From NCBI GenBank assembly GCA_002356515.1, contig AP017605.1, positions 2,790,001-2,854,000 on the forward strand: DNA of 64,000 nucleotides, written 5' to 3'. Made by a program: the position numbers and the translations under genes. This stretch comes from Mesorhizobium loti. Its GTDB lineage: Bacteria; Pseudomonadota; Alphaproteobacteria; Rhizobiales; Rhizobiaceae. The notes beneath the pieces are model-generated. The model was not told the DNA's origin, did no database searches, and saw only the letters and a list, made by a program, of their open reading frames with translations. Positions 52,254-60,652 of the stretch are shown piece after piece; position 1 is the stretch's first letter; the number at the start of each line of letters is the position of its first letter.

Positions 52254-53182
52254 GCTTGGCCGAGGCCCTTCCGACCCACACCCCCTATGACGGCTCGTCG
52301 AAGCTGTTCAACATCGGGCTGAAGCCGCTCGAGCCGGCAGGCTGGATCGAGGTCGACGGCCATCTTCTGCCCTATCTCGCCGAGAAGCGCCGGCTCTATG
52401 CCGAAATCCCCGACCGGGTTTTCGTCGAGGAGGACGGCACGCGCGACGCCCAGCAGGAAGTGCTCGACTTGCTCGGCGCCTATCTGCCGGACCGATTTCC
52501 AGACACCCATCGCCGCACTGATGCGGGCATCGAGGTGGTGGGCGCTGCGAACCACCCTGCTTTGCCTTCGGGTCTCGCCGACGCGCCGCTGGTCGCGGCC
52601 TCGCTGCTTGTCCAGGAAGACCTGATCCTGATGCGTCGCGACGACAGCGGCTGGCGGCTCGCCGCCGGATCGCTGTGCTTTCCCTCGTCCTGGTCGCTTC
52701 TCGAAAAATTCGGCAAGCCGCTGCAGCAGATCCACGAACCTGTACCGGGCTTCGGTCCGGGCACGCGACCGGCCGCATTGATCAACCGCATGTTCGACGG
52801 CCTGCAGGGCCAGGCGGTCGAGCGCTTCAACTGGTCGATCCAGGCCGACAATGCGCTCTACCATCCGCTGTCCAATGTCGAGCGCATCGACCGTGCCACC
52901 AACCGGCCGTCGCGCTTCCCCGACGGCGACGTCAAGGCGCACGCCTTCATCCGCGTCGAGCGGCAGACGCTGCGCAAGCTGCCGTCCTCACGCGACATCC
53001 TGTTCACCATCCGCATCCATCTCGACCCGCTCGCCGTGCTGGCCCGGCACCCCGACCGGGCGGCGCTAGCTGGGTCCTTTGCCGCTCAGCTCGAGGCGCT
53101 CGATCTCGACCAGCTCGACTACAAGGGCCTGACATCGGACCGCGACCGGCTGATCGAACATTTGAGGACAATGGCGCGCTGA
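52250..53182 (+). CDS. DUF3445, heme-dependent oxidative N-demethylase-like protein
   Basis: Member of the DUF3445 family, whose characterised members are the heme alpha-subunits of dimethylamine N-demethylases. The 310-residue product starts MSLAEALPTHTPYDGSS, and has LILMRRDDSGWRLAAGSLCFPSSWSLLEKFGKPLQQIHEPVPGF and INRMFDGL. The ATG overlaps the yciI stop (ATGA). No flavin or beta-subunit gene lies beside it, so electron supply and substrate are unclear. Confidence 0.83.
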   Translation: MSLAEALPTHTPYDGSSKLFNIGLKPLEPAGWIEVDGHLLPYLAEKRRLYAEIPDRVFVEEDGTRDAQQEVLDLLGAYLPDRFPDTHRRTDAGIEVVGAANHPALPSGLADAPLVAASLLVQEDLILMRRDDSGWRLAAGSLCFPSSWSLLEKFGKPLQQIHEPVPGFGPGTRPAALINRMFDGLQGQAVERFNWSIQADNALYHPLSNVERIDRATNRPSRFPDGDVKAHAFIRVERQTLRKLPSSRDILFTIRIHLDPLAVLARHPDRAALAGSFAAQLEALDLDQLDYKGLTSDRDRLIEHLRTMAR

Positions 53183-53188
53183 GTCACG

Positions 53189-54067
53189 CTACAGGCAGCC
53201 GGCCAGGAACTCGACGAATATCCTTGCCCTGGCGCTCGCCTTACGTCCGGCCGGAAACAGCGCCCACAGTTCAACAGACGGCAATGTCCATTCGGTCAGG
53301 ATCGGCCGCACCGCACCGCTGCGCAGTTCCGGCCCGAACATCCATTCGGAGCCGACCGTGAAACCAATTCCGGCAAGCACCGCCTCACGCGCCCCTTCGG
53401 CCGACGTCACCCGCAGCCGCCCCTGGCCGGCAAGCGAAACCTCTTCAGCGCCTCGCTGGAACGTCCAGCGATTGGAATAGCCTGCCTGGACGAAAAGGAT
53501 CGCCTCGTGCCGCGACAGCTCGTCCGGCGCCATGGGCTCGCCCTCGCGCGCCAGGTAGGAGGGCGCCGCTACCACGAGACGACGACAGGTCGCGATCTTG
53601 CGCCCGACATGAGCGGCTGCGAAGCTCTCACCCAGGCGCAGCATGACATCCACCCCTTCCTCGACAAGGTCGACGTTCCTGTCGTCCATCGCCACCTCGA
53701 CGTCGAGCCTCGGGTGAGCGTCCAGGAAGGCTTTCAGTCTCGGCACGACATGCAGGCGACCGAAGGTCACCGACGTACCGATGCGCAGCAACCCGGTAAG
53801 CGCCGCCGCAGTGCCACGCGCCGCGTTCTCGGCTTCGTCGGCTTCATCGACCGCGCGCTTGGCGCCTTCATAGAAGCTGAGGCCGGCATCGGTCGGCGAA
53901 AGACCTCGGGTGGTGCGCGACAGCAGGCGAACGCCGAGCCGTTCCTCGAGCTGCGCGATCGCTTTCGAAACGGCTGGCTGCCCGACGCGCAAATGTCGCG
54001 CGGCCGCCGAGAACGAGCCGGTTTCGATGACCCTAATAAAGGTGTTCATCGCCATGAGCCTGTCCAT
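53189..54067 (-). CDS. LysR-family transcriptional regulator
   Basis: Regulator of 292 residues with the helix-turn-helix at 1-60 (MAMNTFIRVIETGSFSAAARHLRVGQPAVSKAIAQLEERLG). It belongs to the CrgA-like group, whose genes are often divergent from a single oxidoreductase target. Here that is the SDR 108 bases away. Its 3' end is 6 bases from the DUF3445 gene, convergent. Confidence 0.9.
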   Translation of the reverse strand: MDRLMAMNTFIRVIETGSFSAAARHLRVGQPAVSKAIAQLEERLGVRLLSRTTRGLSPTDAGLSFYEGAKRAVDEADEAENAARGTAAALTGLLRIGTSVTFGRLHVVPRLKAFLDAHPRLDVEVAMDDRNVDLVEEGVDVMLRLGESFAAAHVGRKIATCRRLVVAAPSYLAREGEPMAPDELSRHEAILFVQAGYSNRWTFQRGAEEVSLAGQGRLRVTSAEGAREAVLAGIGFTVGSEWMFGPELRSGAVRPILTEWTLPSVELWALFPAGRKASARARIFVEFLAGCL

Positions 54068-54175
54068 CTATTCCACCTTGGAATTAGTTATATGGTGATA
54101 TTCCTTCTACCTGACCGGTTTGGGAATAGCCAATTGGCTTGATGTCAAATCCATCCAGCCATTTGGAGAACCAAA
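54068..54175. promoter_or_regulatory. LysR-SDR divergent control region with ATTCC/GGAAT half-sites
   Basis: The 108-base gap holds two inverted pairs of the same half-site: ATTCC-N5-GGAAT at 54070-54084, and ATTCC (54100-54104) with GGAAT (54123-54127). These are candidate binding sites for the LysR protein. GGAG precedes the SDR start. Confidence 0.45.
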
Positions 54176-54922
54176 ATGAGCAAGCTCAACAACAAGGTCG
54201 CCATCGTCACCGGCGCCGCGCGCGGCATCGGTGCGGGCATCGCCAAGCGGCTGGCGGCGGAAGGCGCCGCCGTCGTCGTCAACTACGCCACCAGCCATGA
54301 AGCGGCCGAACGCACGGTGAAGGAGATCATCGCCAGCGGCGGCAAGGCGACCGCGGTTCAGGGCGACGTGGTCGAGGCCGCTGATGTCGAAAAGATGTTC
54401 GAGGCGGCAAGGATCGCATTCGGCAAGCCAAGCATTCTGGTCAACAACGCTGCCACGGCAGTCTTCGGCACCTTCGAGGAAGCCAGTGAGGCGGATTATC
54501 GGCGGCTGTTCGACACCAACGTGCTGGGCACGATCCTGACCACCAAGGCGGCGATGCGCCACTTCCCCGAGAGCGGCGGCAGCATCGTCAACATCGGCAC
54601 GATCTCGAGCTGGAACCCGGTGCCAAACACCAGCCTCTATTCCGCCAGCAAAGCGGCGATCGACACGCTGACGCTTAGCCTGTCGAGAGAACTCGGAGCC
54701 CGCAACATCCGTGTCAACATCGTGGCGCCTGGCTATACCCATACCGAAATGACAGAAGGCATGGTTGGCACCGATTTCGGCAATATGCTGATCGCTGGCG
54801 TCCCCCTTGGCCAGCGCTTCGGCAAGCCGGACGACATCGCCCCGACCGTGGCCTTTCTCGCCTCGGACGAGGCGGCGTGGCTGACCGGCGAACGCATCAA
54901 CGCGTCGGGCGGCGCCCGCTGA
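54176..54922 (+). CDS. Short-chain dehydrogenase/reductase
   Basis: SDR of 248 residues similar to 3-oxoacyl-ACP reductases and glucose dehydrogenases. It has TGAARGIG, NNAATAVFG, Ser in GTISSW and YSASKAA, and ends GERINASGGAR. GGAG precedes ATG 54176. Its divergent LysR neighbour is the likely regulator. Substrate unknown. Confidence 0.88.
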   Translation: MSKLNNKVAIVTGAARGIGAGIAKRLAAEGAAVVVNYATSHEAAERTVKEIIASGGKATAVQGDVVEAADVEKMFEAARIAFGKPSILVNNAATAVFGTFEEASEADYRRLFDTNVLGTILTTKAAMRHFPESGGSIVNIGTISSWNPVPNTSLYSASKAAIDTLTLSLSRELGARNIRVNIVAPGYTHTEMTEGMVGTDFGNMLIAGVPLGQRFGKPDDIAPTVAFLASDEAAWLTGERINASGGAR

Positions 54923-55106
54923 TACGACGCCGGCTCAACATCCGCCATCGGGCAGGCCATGGCCTCCCGGTGGCATCGCCGAGCACTGCCACAGCGGCGT
55001 TCCCGGGCGTTTCGCTGGTTTTCCCTTTATTGTGACAATGATCTATGGTTTGTCGCGCCGCGGCCAAGCGGCTGTTCCGGAGTGTTTTTGAGGAGTGCTC
55101 GATAAA

Positions 55107-56552
55107 ATGGCGAATGAAAACTGGCCCGTTTACGGTGAGATCACCGGCCCTGTGGTGATGATCGGCTTCGGCTCGATCGGACGGGGAACGCTGCCGCTCA
55201 TCGAACGCCATTTCAAGTTCGACAAGTCGCGCATGACGGTCCTCGACCCACGCGACACCGACCGCAAGCTGCTCGACGAGCGCGGCATCGCCTTCGTCCA
55301 GGAAGCGGTGACCGAGAAGAACTACAAGAAGCTTTTGACGCCGCTGCTAACCAATGGCGGCGGCCAGGGCTTCTGCGTCAATTTGTCGGTCGATACCGGC
55401 TCGGTCGACCTGATGCGGCTCTGCCGCAAGCTCGGCGTGCTCTATATCGACACCGTCGTCGAGCCGTGGCTCGGCTTCTATTTCGACGCCAAGGCCGACA
55501 ATGCCAGCCGCACCAACTATGCGCTGCGCGAGGCCATGATCAAGGAGAAGCACGACAAACCTGGCGGCGCTACCGCCGTCTCCACCTGCGGCGCCAATCC
55601 CGGCATGGTCTCATGGTTCGTCAAGCAGGCGCTGGTCAACCTCGCCACCGATCTTGGCCTTGAGTTCTCGGAACCCGCGCAGGAAGACCGCGAGGGTTGG
55701 GCGAAGCTGATGAAGAAGGCCGGCGTCAAGGGCATCCACATCGCCGAGCGCGACACCCAGCGCACCAAGAAGCCAAAGCCGATGGATGTGTTCTGGAACA
55801 CATGGTCGGTCGAGGGCTTCATCTCCGAGGGGCTGCAGCCGGCCGAGCTCGGCTGGGGCACGCATGAGAAGTGGATGCCGAAGAACGCCAAGAAGCACAA
55901 GCACGGCTCCAAGGCCGCGATCTATCTGGAACAGCCCGGCGCCAACACGCGCGTGCGCTCGTGGTGCCCGACACCGGGCGCGCAATACGGCCTGCTGGTG
56001 ACGCATAATGAGGCGATCTCGATCGCCGATTTCTTCACCGTGCGCTCCAAGAAGGGCAAGGTCCAGTACCGGCCGACCTGCCACTATGCCTACCATCCCT
56101 GCAACGACGCGATGCTGTCGCTGGACGAGATGTTCGGCGCTGCCGGCAAGCCTCAGCCGGTGCACCACGTGCTCGACGAAAATGAACTCGTCGACGGCGT
56201 CGACGAGCTCGGCGTCCTGCTCTACGGCCACGACAAGAATGCTTACTGGTACGGCTCGCATCTCTCGCTCGCCGAGGCGCGCAAGCTGGCGCCCTATCAG
56301 AACGCCACCGGCATGCAGGTCACCTCGGCGGTTCTGGCCGGCATGGTCTGGGCTCTGGAAAACCCGGATGCCGGCATCGTCGAGGCCGACGAGATGGACT
56401 ACAAGCGCTGCCTGGAAGTGCAGTCGCCCTATCTCGGACCGGTCGAAGGCCATTACACCGACTGGACGCCGCTTGACAGGCGCCCCAGCCTCTTCCCGGA
56501 GGACCTCGACCGCAGCGATCCGTGGCAATTCCGCAACATCCTCGTCCGATAG
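55107..56552 (+). CDS. hss: Homospermidine synthase
   Basis: Makes sym-homospermidine from putrescine in an NAD-dependent reaction; this is the main polyamine of many rhizobia. The 481-residue product has the Rossmann motif MIGFGSIGRGTLPLIERH (about 18-35), then FCVNLSVDTGSVDLMRLC, STCGANPGMVSWFVKQAL and SWCPTPGAQYGLLVTHNEAISI. ATG 55107 is chosen for GAGGAG upstream and family length; GTG 55095 is possible. Its substrate can come from the decarboxylase at 26028-27161. Stands alone. Confidence 0.93.
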   Translation: MANENWPVYGEITGPVVMIGFGSIGRGTLPLIERHFKFDKSRMTVLDPRDTDRKLLDERGIAFVQEAVTEKNYKKLLTPLLTNGGGQGFCVNLSVDTGSVDLMRLCRKLGVLYIDTVVEPWLGFYFDAKADNASRTNYALREAMIKEKHDKPGGATAVSTCGANPGMVSWFVKQALVNLATDLGLEFSEPAQEDREGWAKLMKKAGVKGIHIAERDTQRTKKPKPMDVFWNTWSVEGFISEGLQPAELGWGTHEKWMPKNAKKHKHGSKAAIYLEQPGANTRVRSWCPTPGAQYGLLVTHNEAISIADFFTVRSKKGKVQYRPTCHYAYHPCNDAMLSLDEMFGAAGKPQPVHHVLDENELVDGVDELGVLLYGHDKNAYWYGSHLSLAEARKLAPYQNATGMQVTSAVLAGMVWALENPDAGIVEADEMDYKRCLEVQSPYLGPVEGHYTDWTPLDRRPSLFPEDLDRSDPWQFRNILVR

Positions 56553-56734
56553 CACCCTGCGCACCATGCGCCATTGCCTTGCAATCGCCCGGAAATCGGG
56601 CGATTGAAGAGATGCGGCCTGGGGCAGCGTGCGTCTTGCGGGACGCGCGCCCACTCCAGCACTTTGGACGTTCGCCTCGTGCCTGCCAAAATCGAAACCG
56701 ATTTTTGGGCCGATGCGTTTGGAGAGGATTTCAG

Positions 56735-57112
56735 ATGACTATTGCGCGCAAAGTTCTTTCGATGGGCATGGCGGGTTCCTTTGCCATGATGCTCGCTGCC
56801 TGCACGACCAGCGGTCCTGACCAACCGCCGATGGCAGCCGCGCCGAAAGGCGTCGAGGGCTCGTGGATCGATGCCAAGGGCACCGGCCTGTCGACCTTCA
56901 CCGGCGGAAAGTTCACGACCGTCGCCACCGACACCGGCCAGAAGCTGGCCGATGGCAGCTACACGATGACCGGCGCCACATCGGTCGAGATCAAAGGGAC
57001 GTCGCTGATCCGGCAGACGCCGGTCAGCTTCAACTGCCTGCTGATCTCCACCAGCCAGCTGAACTGCACCAGTTCGTCCGGCCAGAACTTCGTCCTCACA
57101 CGACGCGCCTGA
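56735..57112 (+). CDS. omp10: Omp10-like outer membrane lipoprotein
   Basis: Lipoprotein of 125 residues resembling Brucella Omp10. The signal peptide ends in the lipobox LAAC (Cys about 23), followed by TTSGPDQPP. The conserved part has GVEGSWIDAKG, TDTGQKLADGSYTM and LNCTSSSGQNFVLTRRA, close to Omp10. ATG 56735 has GGAGAGGA upstream. A perfect terminator follows, so it is a single-gene unit. Omp10 has a known link to intracellular fitness and envelope stability in Brucella. Confidence 0.85.
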   Translation: MTIARKVLSMGMAGSFAMMLAACTTSGPDQPPMAAAPKGVEGSWIDAKGTGLSTFTGGKFTTVATDTGQKLADGSYTMTGATSVEIKGTSLIRQTPVSFNCLLISTSQLNCTSSSGQNFVLTRRA

Positions 57113-57134
57113 ACCGGCAAACATCGGACTCATC

Positions 57135-57167
57135 AAGGACGGCGGCCACGGGCCACCGTCCTTTTTT
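57135..57167 (+). terminator. Rho-independent terminator of omp10
   Basis: GGACGGCGGCC (57137-57147) pairs with GGCCACCGTCC (57151-57161), one mismatch, three-base loop, followed by six T residues. Confidence 0.9.
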
Positions 57168-57373
57168 GCGCCGGCAAATCCCCCGGGTTTTTCGCCAGAA
57201 AATACCCCGGATTTTGCACTCGCAAATATCCCCGGTTCTGCCCTTGCACATACAGCTGGCATTTCCGCTTGCGTCAGCCGGAACGCGATGGGAACATGGT
57301 CAAAACGCTGGCTGTTATATCCCAGTCAAGCACAGGCATTAAACGCCTCTGATCAGCCTACCGGGAGACGAAG

Positions 57374-59395
57374 ATGAAGAAGCTTGCCGCCATTGCAGCC
57401 CTGTCCGTATCGACGCTTGGCCTGTCGGCCGGCGCATCTTTTGCCGACTACACATTGAACATTCTGCATTTCAACGATTGGCACAGCCGCATCGAAGGCA
57501 ACAACAAATACGAGTCGACCTGTTCGGCCGACGAGGAGACCAAGGGCGAATGCATTGGCGGCGCCGGCCGGTTGATCACGGCGATCGCCCAGGAACGCAA
57601 GAAGCTCGAAGGGCAGAATGTGCTGCTGCTCAATGCGGGCGACAGCTTCCAGGGATCGCTGTTCTACACCACCTACAAGGGCGCCGTGGAAGAGGAATTC
57701 CTCAATCAGATCAAACCCGACGCAGTGACGCTCGGCAACCACGAATTCGACGACGGCGAGAGCGCGCTGGTGCCTTACCTCGACAAGGCGAAGTTCCCGA
57801 TCGTCAGCGCCAATGTCGTGCCGAACGACAAGTCCGGCGCGGCCGGCAAGATAAAGCCGTCGATCGTCGTCGAGGTTGGCGGACAGAAGATCGGCATCGT
57901 CGGCGCCGTCACCAACGACACGCCTGAACTCGCCTCGCCCGGCCCCAACATCGCCATCGCCGACGACGTCAAGTCGATCACGGCGGAGGTCGAGAAGCTC
58001 AAGGCGCAAGGCGTCAACAAGATCATCGCCGTGACCCATATCGGCTATAACAGGGAGCGCGATATCATCGCCAAGATCCCCGGCATCGACGTCGTTGTCG
58101 GAGGCCACAGCCATACGCTCTTGTCGAACACCGATCCGAAGGCGGCAGGTCCCTATCCGACGATGGTCGACAATCCCGGCGGCTACAAGGTGCCGGTGGT
58201 GCAGGCGGCGTCCTATTCGAAATATCTCGGCGAGTTCAAGGTGGTGTTCGACGACAATGGCGCCGTCAAATCGGCGAGCGGCGACCCGATCTACCTCGAC
58301 AAGTCGATCACGCCCGATCCCGCCGTGCTCGCCCGCATCAAGGAACTCGGCGCGCCGATCGAGGCCCTGAAGAACAAGGAAGTGGCCGAGACCACCGATG
58401 TCATCGATGGCAGCCGCGAGAATTGCCGCGCCAGGGAATGCGCGATGGGCAATCTCGTCTCCGACGCCATACTCGACCGCGTCAAGGGACAGGGCGTCGA
58501 GATCGTCATCTCCAATGGTGGCGGCCTGCGCGCCTCGATCGACAAGGGCACCGTCACCATGGGCGAGGTGCTGACCGTGCTGCCGTTCCAGAACACGCTG
58601 GCGACCTTCCAGATTTCCGGCAAGGACCTGGTCGCCGGTCTCGAAGGCGGCCTCAGCCAGATCGAGGACGGCGCCGGCCGCTTCCCGCAGGTGGCGGGCC
58701 TCAAATATTCCTTCGACAAGTCGGTCGCGCCCAATGCCGGCCGCGTCAAGTCGGTGGAGGTGATGGAGAATGGCGCCTGGACGCCGATCAAGCCCGACAA
58801 GGACTATCTCGTCGCCACCAACAATTATGTGCGCCAGGGCGGCGACGGCTACAAGGTCTTCGCCGAAAAGGCCAAGAACGCTTACGACTACGGCCCCGGC
58901 CTCGAGCAGGTCGTCGCCGACTATCTCGGCGCCCACCGGCCCTACACGCCGAAGCTTGACGGCCGCATCACCGAGATCGCCGCGACTGTCGCGGCGGCCC
59001 CAGCCGCCGAGCCCGCCAAACCGGCCGAACCAGCAAAGCCGGCCGAGACAGCGCCGGCGCCCGCACCGGCCGAGGCGGCGAAACCGGCTGAACCGGCAAA
59101 GCCCGCGGAAGCAGCACCTGCACCAGCCGAACCCGCGAAGCCTGCAGAACCGGCAAAGCCCGCTGAAGCAGCACCTGCGCCGGCAGAACCCGCCAAGCCT
59201 GCCGAACCGGCAAAGCCCGTTGAAACCGCGCCCGCCACGGGCAGCCATGTCATCGTCACCGGCGATACCTACTGGGATCTGGCCAAGAAGGCCTATGGCG
59301 ACGCGACCAAGTGGAAGCTGATCTATGAAGCCAACAAGGGTCAACGGCCGCACCGGCTTATGCCCGGCGCGACGCTGACCATCCCGGCGAAGTAA
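57374..59395 (+). CDS. 5'-nucleotidase/UDP-sugar hydrolase with C-terminal LysM domain
   Basis: Periplasmic metallophosphoesterase of 673 residues. A signal peptide (about 1-23) precedes the metallophosphatase domain (25-260, with ILHFNDWHSRIEG, NAGDSFQGS, TLGNHEFD and GGHSHT) and the 5'-nucleotidase C-terminal domain (about 350-520, ISNGGGLRASI, LPFQNTLATF). A repetitive linker of PAKPAEPAKPAE units (about 538-618) joins a LysM domain (about 620-672, YWDLAKKAYGDATKWKLIYEANKG). LysM would bind peptidoglycan, anchoring the enzyme. GGGAGA precedes the ATG. A terminator follows. Confidence 0.9.
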   Translation: MKKLAAIAALSVSTLGLSAGASFADYTLNILHFNDWHSRIEGNNKYESTCSADEETKGECIGGAGRLITAIAQERKKLEGQNVLLLNAGDSFQGSLFYTTYKGAVEEEFLNQIKPDAVTLGNHEFDDGESALVPYLDKAKFPIVSANVVPNDKSGAAGKIKPSIVVEVGGQKIGIVGAVTNDTPELASPGPNIAIADDVKSITAEVEKLKAQGVNKIIAVTHIGYNRERDIIAKIPGIDVVVGGHSHTLLSNTDPKAAGPYPTMVDNPGGYKVPVVQAASYSKYLGEFKVVFDDNGAVKSASGDPIYLDKSITPDPAVLARIKELGAPIEALKNKEVAETTDVIDGSRENCRARECAMGNLVSDAILDRVKGQGVEIVISNGGGLRASIDKGTVTMGEVLTVLPFQNTLATFQISGKDLVAGLEGGLSQIEDGAGRFPQVAGLKYSFDKSVAPNAGRVKSVEVMENGAWTPIKPDKDYLVATNNYVRQGGDGYKVFAEKAKNAYDYGPGLEQVVADYLGAHRPYTPKLDGRITEIAATVAAAPAAEPAKPAEPAKPAETAPAPAPAEAAKPAEPAKPAEAAPAPAEPAKPAEPAKPAEAAPAPAEPAKPAEPAKPVETAPATGSHVIVTGDTYWDLAKKAYGDATKWKLIYEANKGQRPHRLMPGATLTIPAK

Positions 59396-59422
59396 AGTCA
59401 CTTCGCCTGTTCCGACGCCAAG

Positions 59423-59448
59423 CCCGTCCGGGAAACCGGGCGGGTTTT
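59423..59448 (+). terminator. Rho-independent terminator
   Basis: CCCGTCCGG and CCGGGCGGG pair with one G-T wobble over a four-base loop, followed by TTTT. It lies 28 bases after the nucleotidase stop. Confidence 0.75.
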
Positions 59449-59533
59449 GCGTTTTCAGGCTAAGGTGCGGCCAGACGCTGCATTGAAAACCGGCGCGCCA
59501 TCGCTAGTTTCGCGCCGTGTCCGGAGAACCCTT

Positions 59534-60598
59534 ATGACGCTTTCCACTCCTGTCGATCCCAAAGCCGCGAAGGCCCTCGGCCCACAGCCGGCCGGGCATC
59601 CGCCGGTCAAGACCGGCAAGATCGGCGTCATGCTGGTCAATCTCGGCACGCCTGACGGCACCGATTTCAAGCCGATGTGGCGGTATCTCAGGGAATTTCT
59701 GTCCGACCCACGTGTCATCGAGCTCAACAGGGCGATCTGGTATCCGATCCTCTATGGCCTCGTGCTCACCACCCGGCCGAAGAAGTCCGGCGCCAACTAT
59801 GCCCGGATCTGGAACCGGGAGAAGAACGAGTCGCCGCTGCGCACCTACACCCGAGCGCAGAGCGAAAAGCTCGCCGAGGCGTTGCGCGACTTTCCCGATG
59901 TCGTCGTCGACTGGGCGATGCGCTACGGCAATCCTTCGACCGCGAGCGTCGCCGAAAGGCTGGTCGCGCAAGGCTGCGACCGCATTCTTTCGTTCCCGCT
60001 CTATCCCCAGTATTCGGCGACCACCACCGCGACCGCCAACGACCAACTGTTTCGCGCCTTGATGAAGATGCGGGCAGCCCCTGCCATCCGCAGCGTGCCG
60101 CCTTACTATGACGAGCCCGTCTACATCGAGGCGCTGGCGCGTTCGATCGAGCAGAACCTCGCGACGCTGGATTTCGAGCCAGAAGTTGTCATCGCCTCAT
60201 ACCACGGCATCCCGAGGCCCTATTTCGAAAAGGGTGACCCCTACCATTGCCACTGCCAGAAGACGACGCGGCTGTTGCGCGACAGGCTCGGCTGGGACGA
60301 GAAGAAGCTGATCACCACCTTCCAGTCGCGCTTCGGCGCGCAGGAATGGCTGCAGCCCTACACCGACAAGACCGTGGAGAAACTCGGCAAGGACGGCGTG
60401 AAGTCGATCGCCATCGTCAATCCGGGCTTTTCCGTCGACTGCATCGAGACGCTGGACGAGATCGGCCGTGAGGCGGCCGAGACTTTTCATCACGCCGGCG
60501 GCAAGAATTTCGCCCATATCCCTTGCCTGAACGACAGCGCCGAGGGCATGGCGGTGATCGAGGCCATGGTGCGTCGCGAATTGTCCGGCTGGGTCTAA
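59534..60598 (+). CDS. hemH: Ferrochelatase
   Basis: Last enzyme of heme synthesis, inserting iron into protoporphyrin IX. The 354-residue product has VMLVNLGTPDGTDFKPMWRYLREFLSDPRVIE, MRYGNPSTAS, FPLYPQYSATTTA, the catalytic His in SYHGIPRPYFEKGDPYHCHC and NPGFSVDCIETLDEI. ATG 59534 follows GGAGAA. Stands alone. Confidence 0.95.
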   Translation: MTLSTPVDPKAAKALGPQPAGHPPVKTGKIGVMLVNLGTPDGTDFKPMWRYLREFLSDPRVIELNRAIWYPILYGLVLTTRPKKSGANYARIWNREKNESPLRTYTRAQSEKLAEALRDFPDVVVDWAMRYGNPSTASVAERLVAQGCDRILSFPLYPQYSATTTATANDQLFRALMKMRAAPAIRSVPPYYDEPVYIEALARSIEQNLATLDFEPEVVIASYHGIPRPYFEKGDPYHCHCQKTTRLLRDRLGWDEKKLITTFQSRFGAQEWLQPYTDKTVEKLGKDGVKSIAIVNPGFSVDCIETLDEIGREAAETFHHAGGKNFAHIPCLNDSAEGMAVIEAMVRRELSGWV

Positions 60599-60652
60599 CA
60601 CCCGGAACAACGGCCACTCCGGGGCGTTGAGGTGCGCCTTCCGGAGTATTCC

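Noticed and set aside
57353..59401. Open frame of about 680 residues antisense to the 5'-nucleotidase gene
   Set aside because: It mirrors a gene with clear domains, its translation is Arg/Gly-rich and lacks any motif; high GC content keeps antisense frames open.
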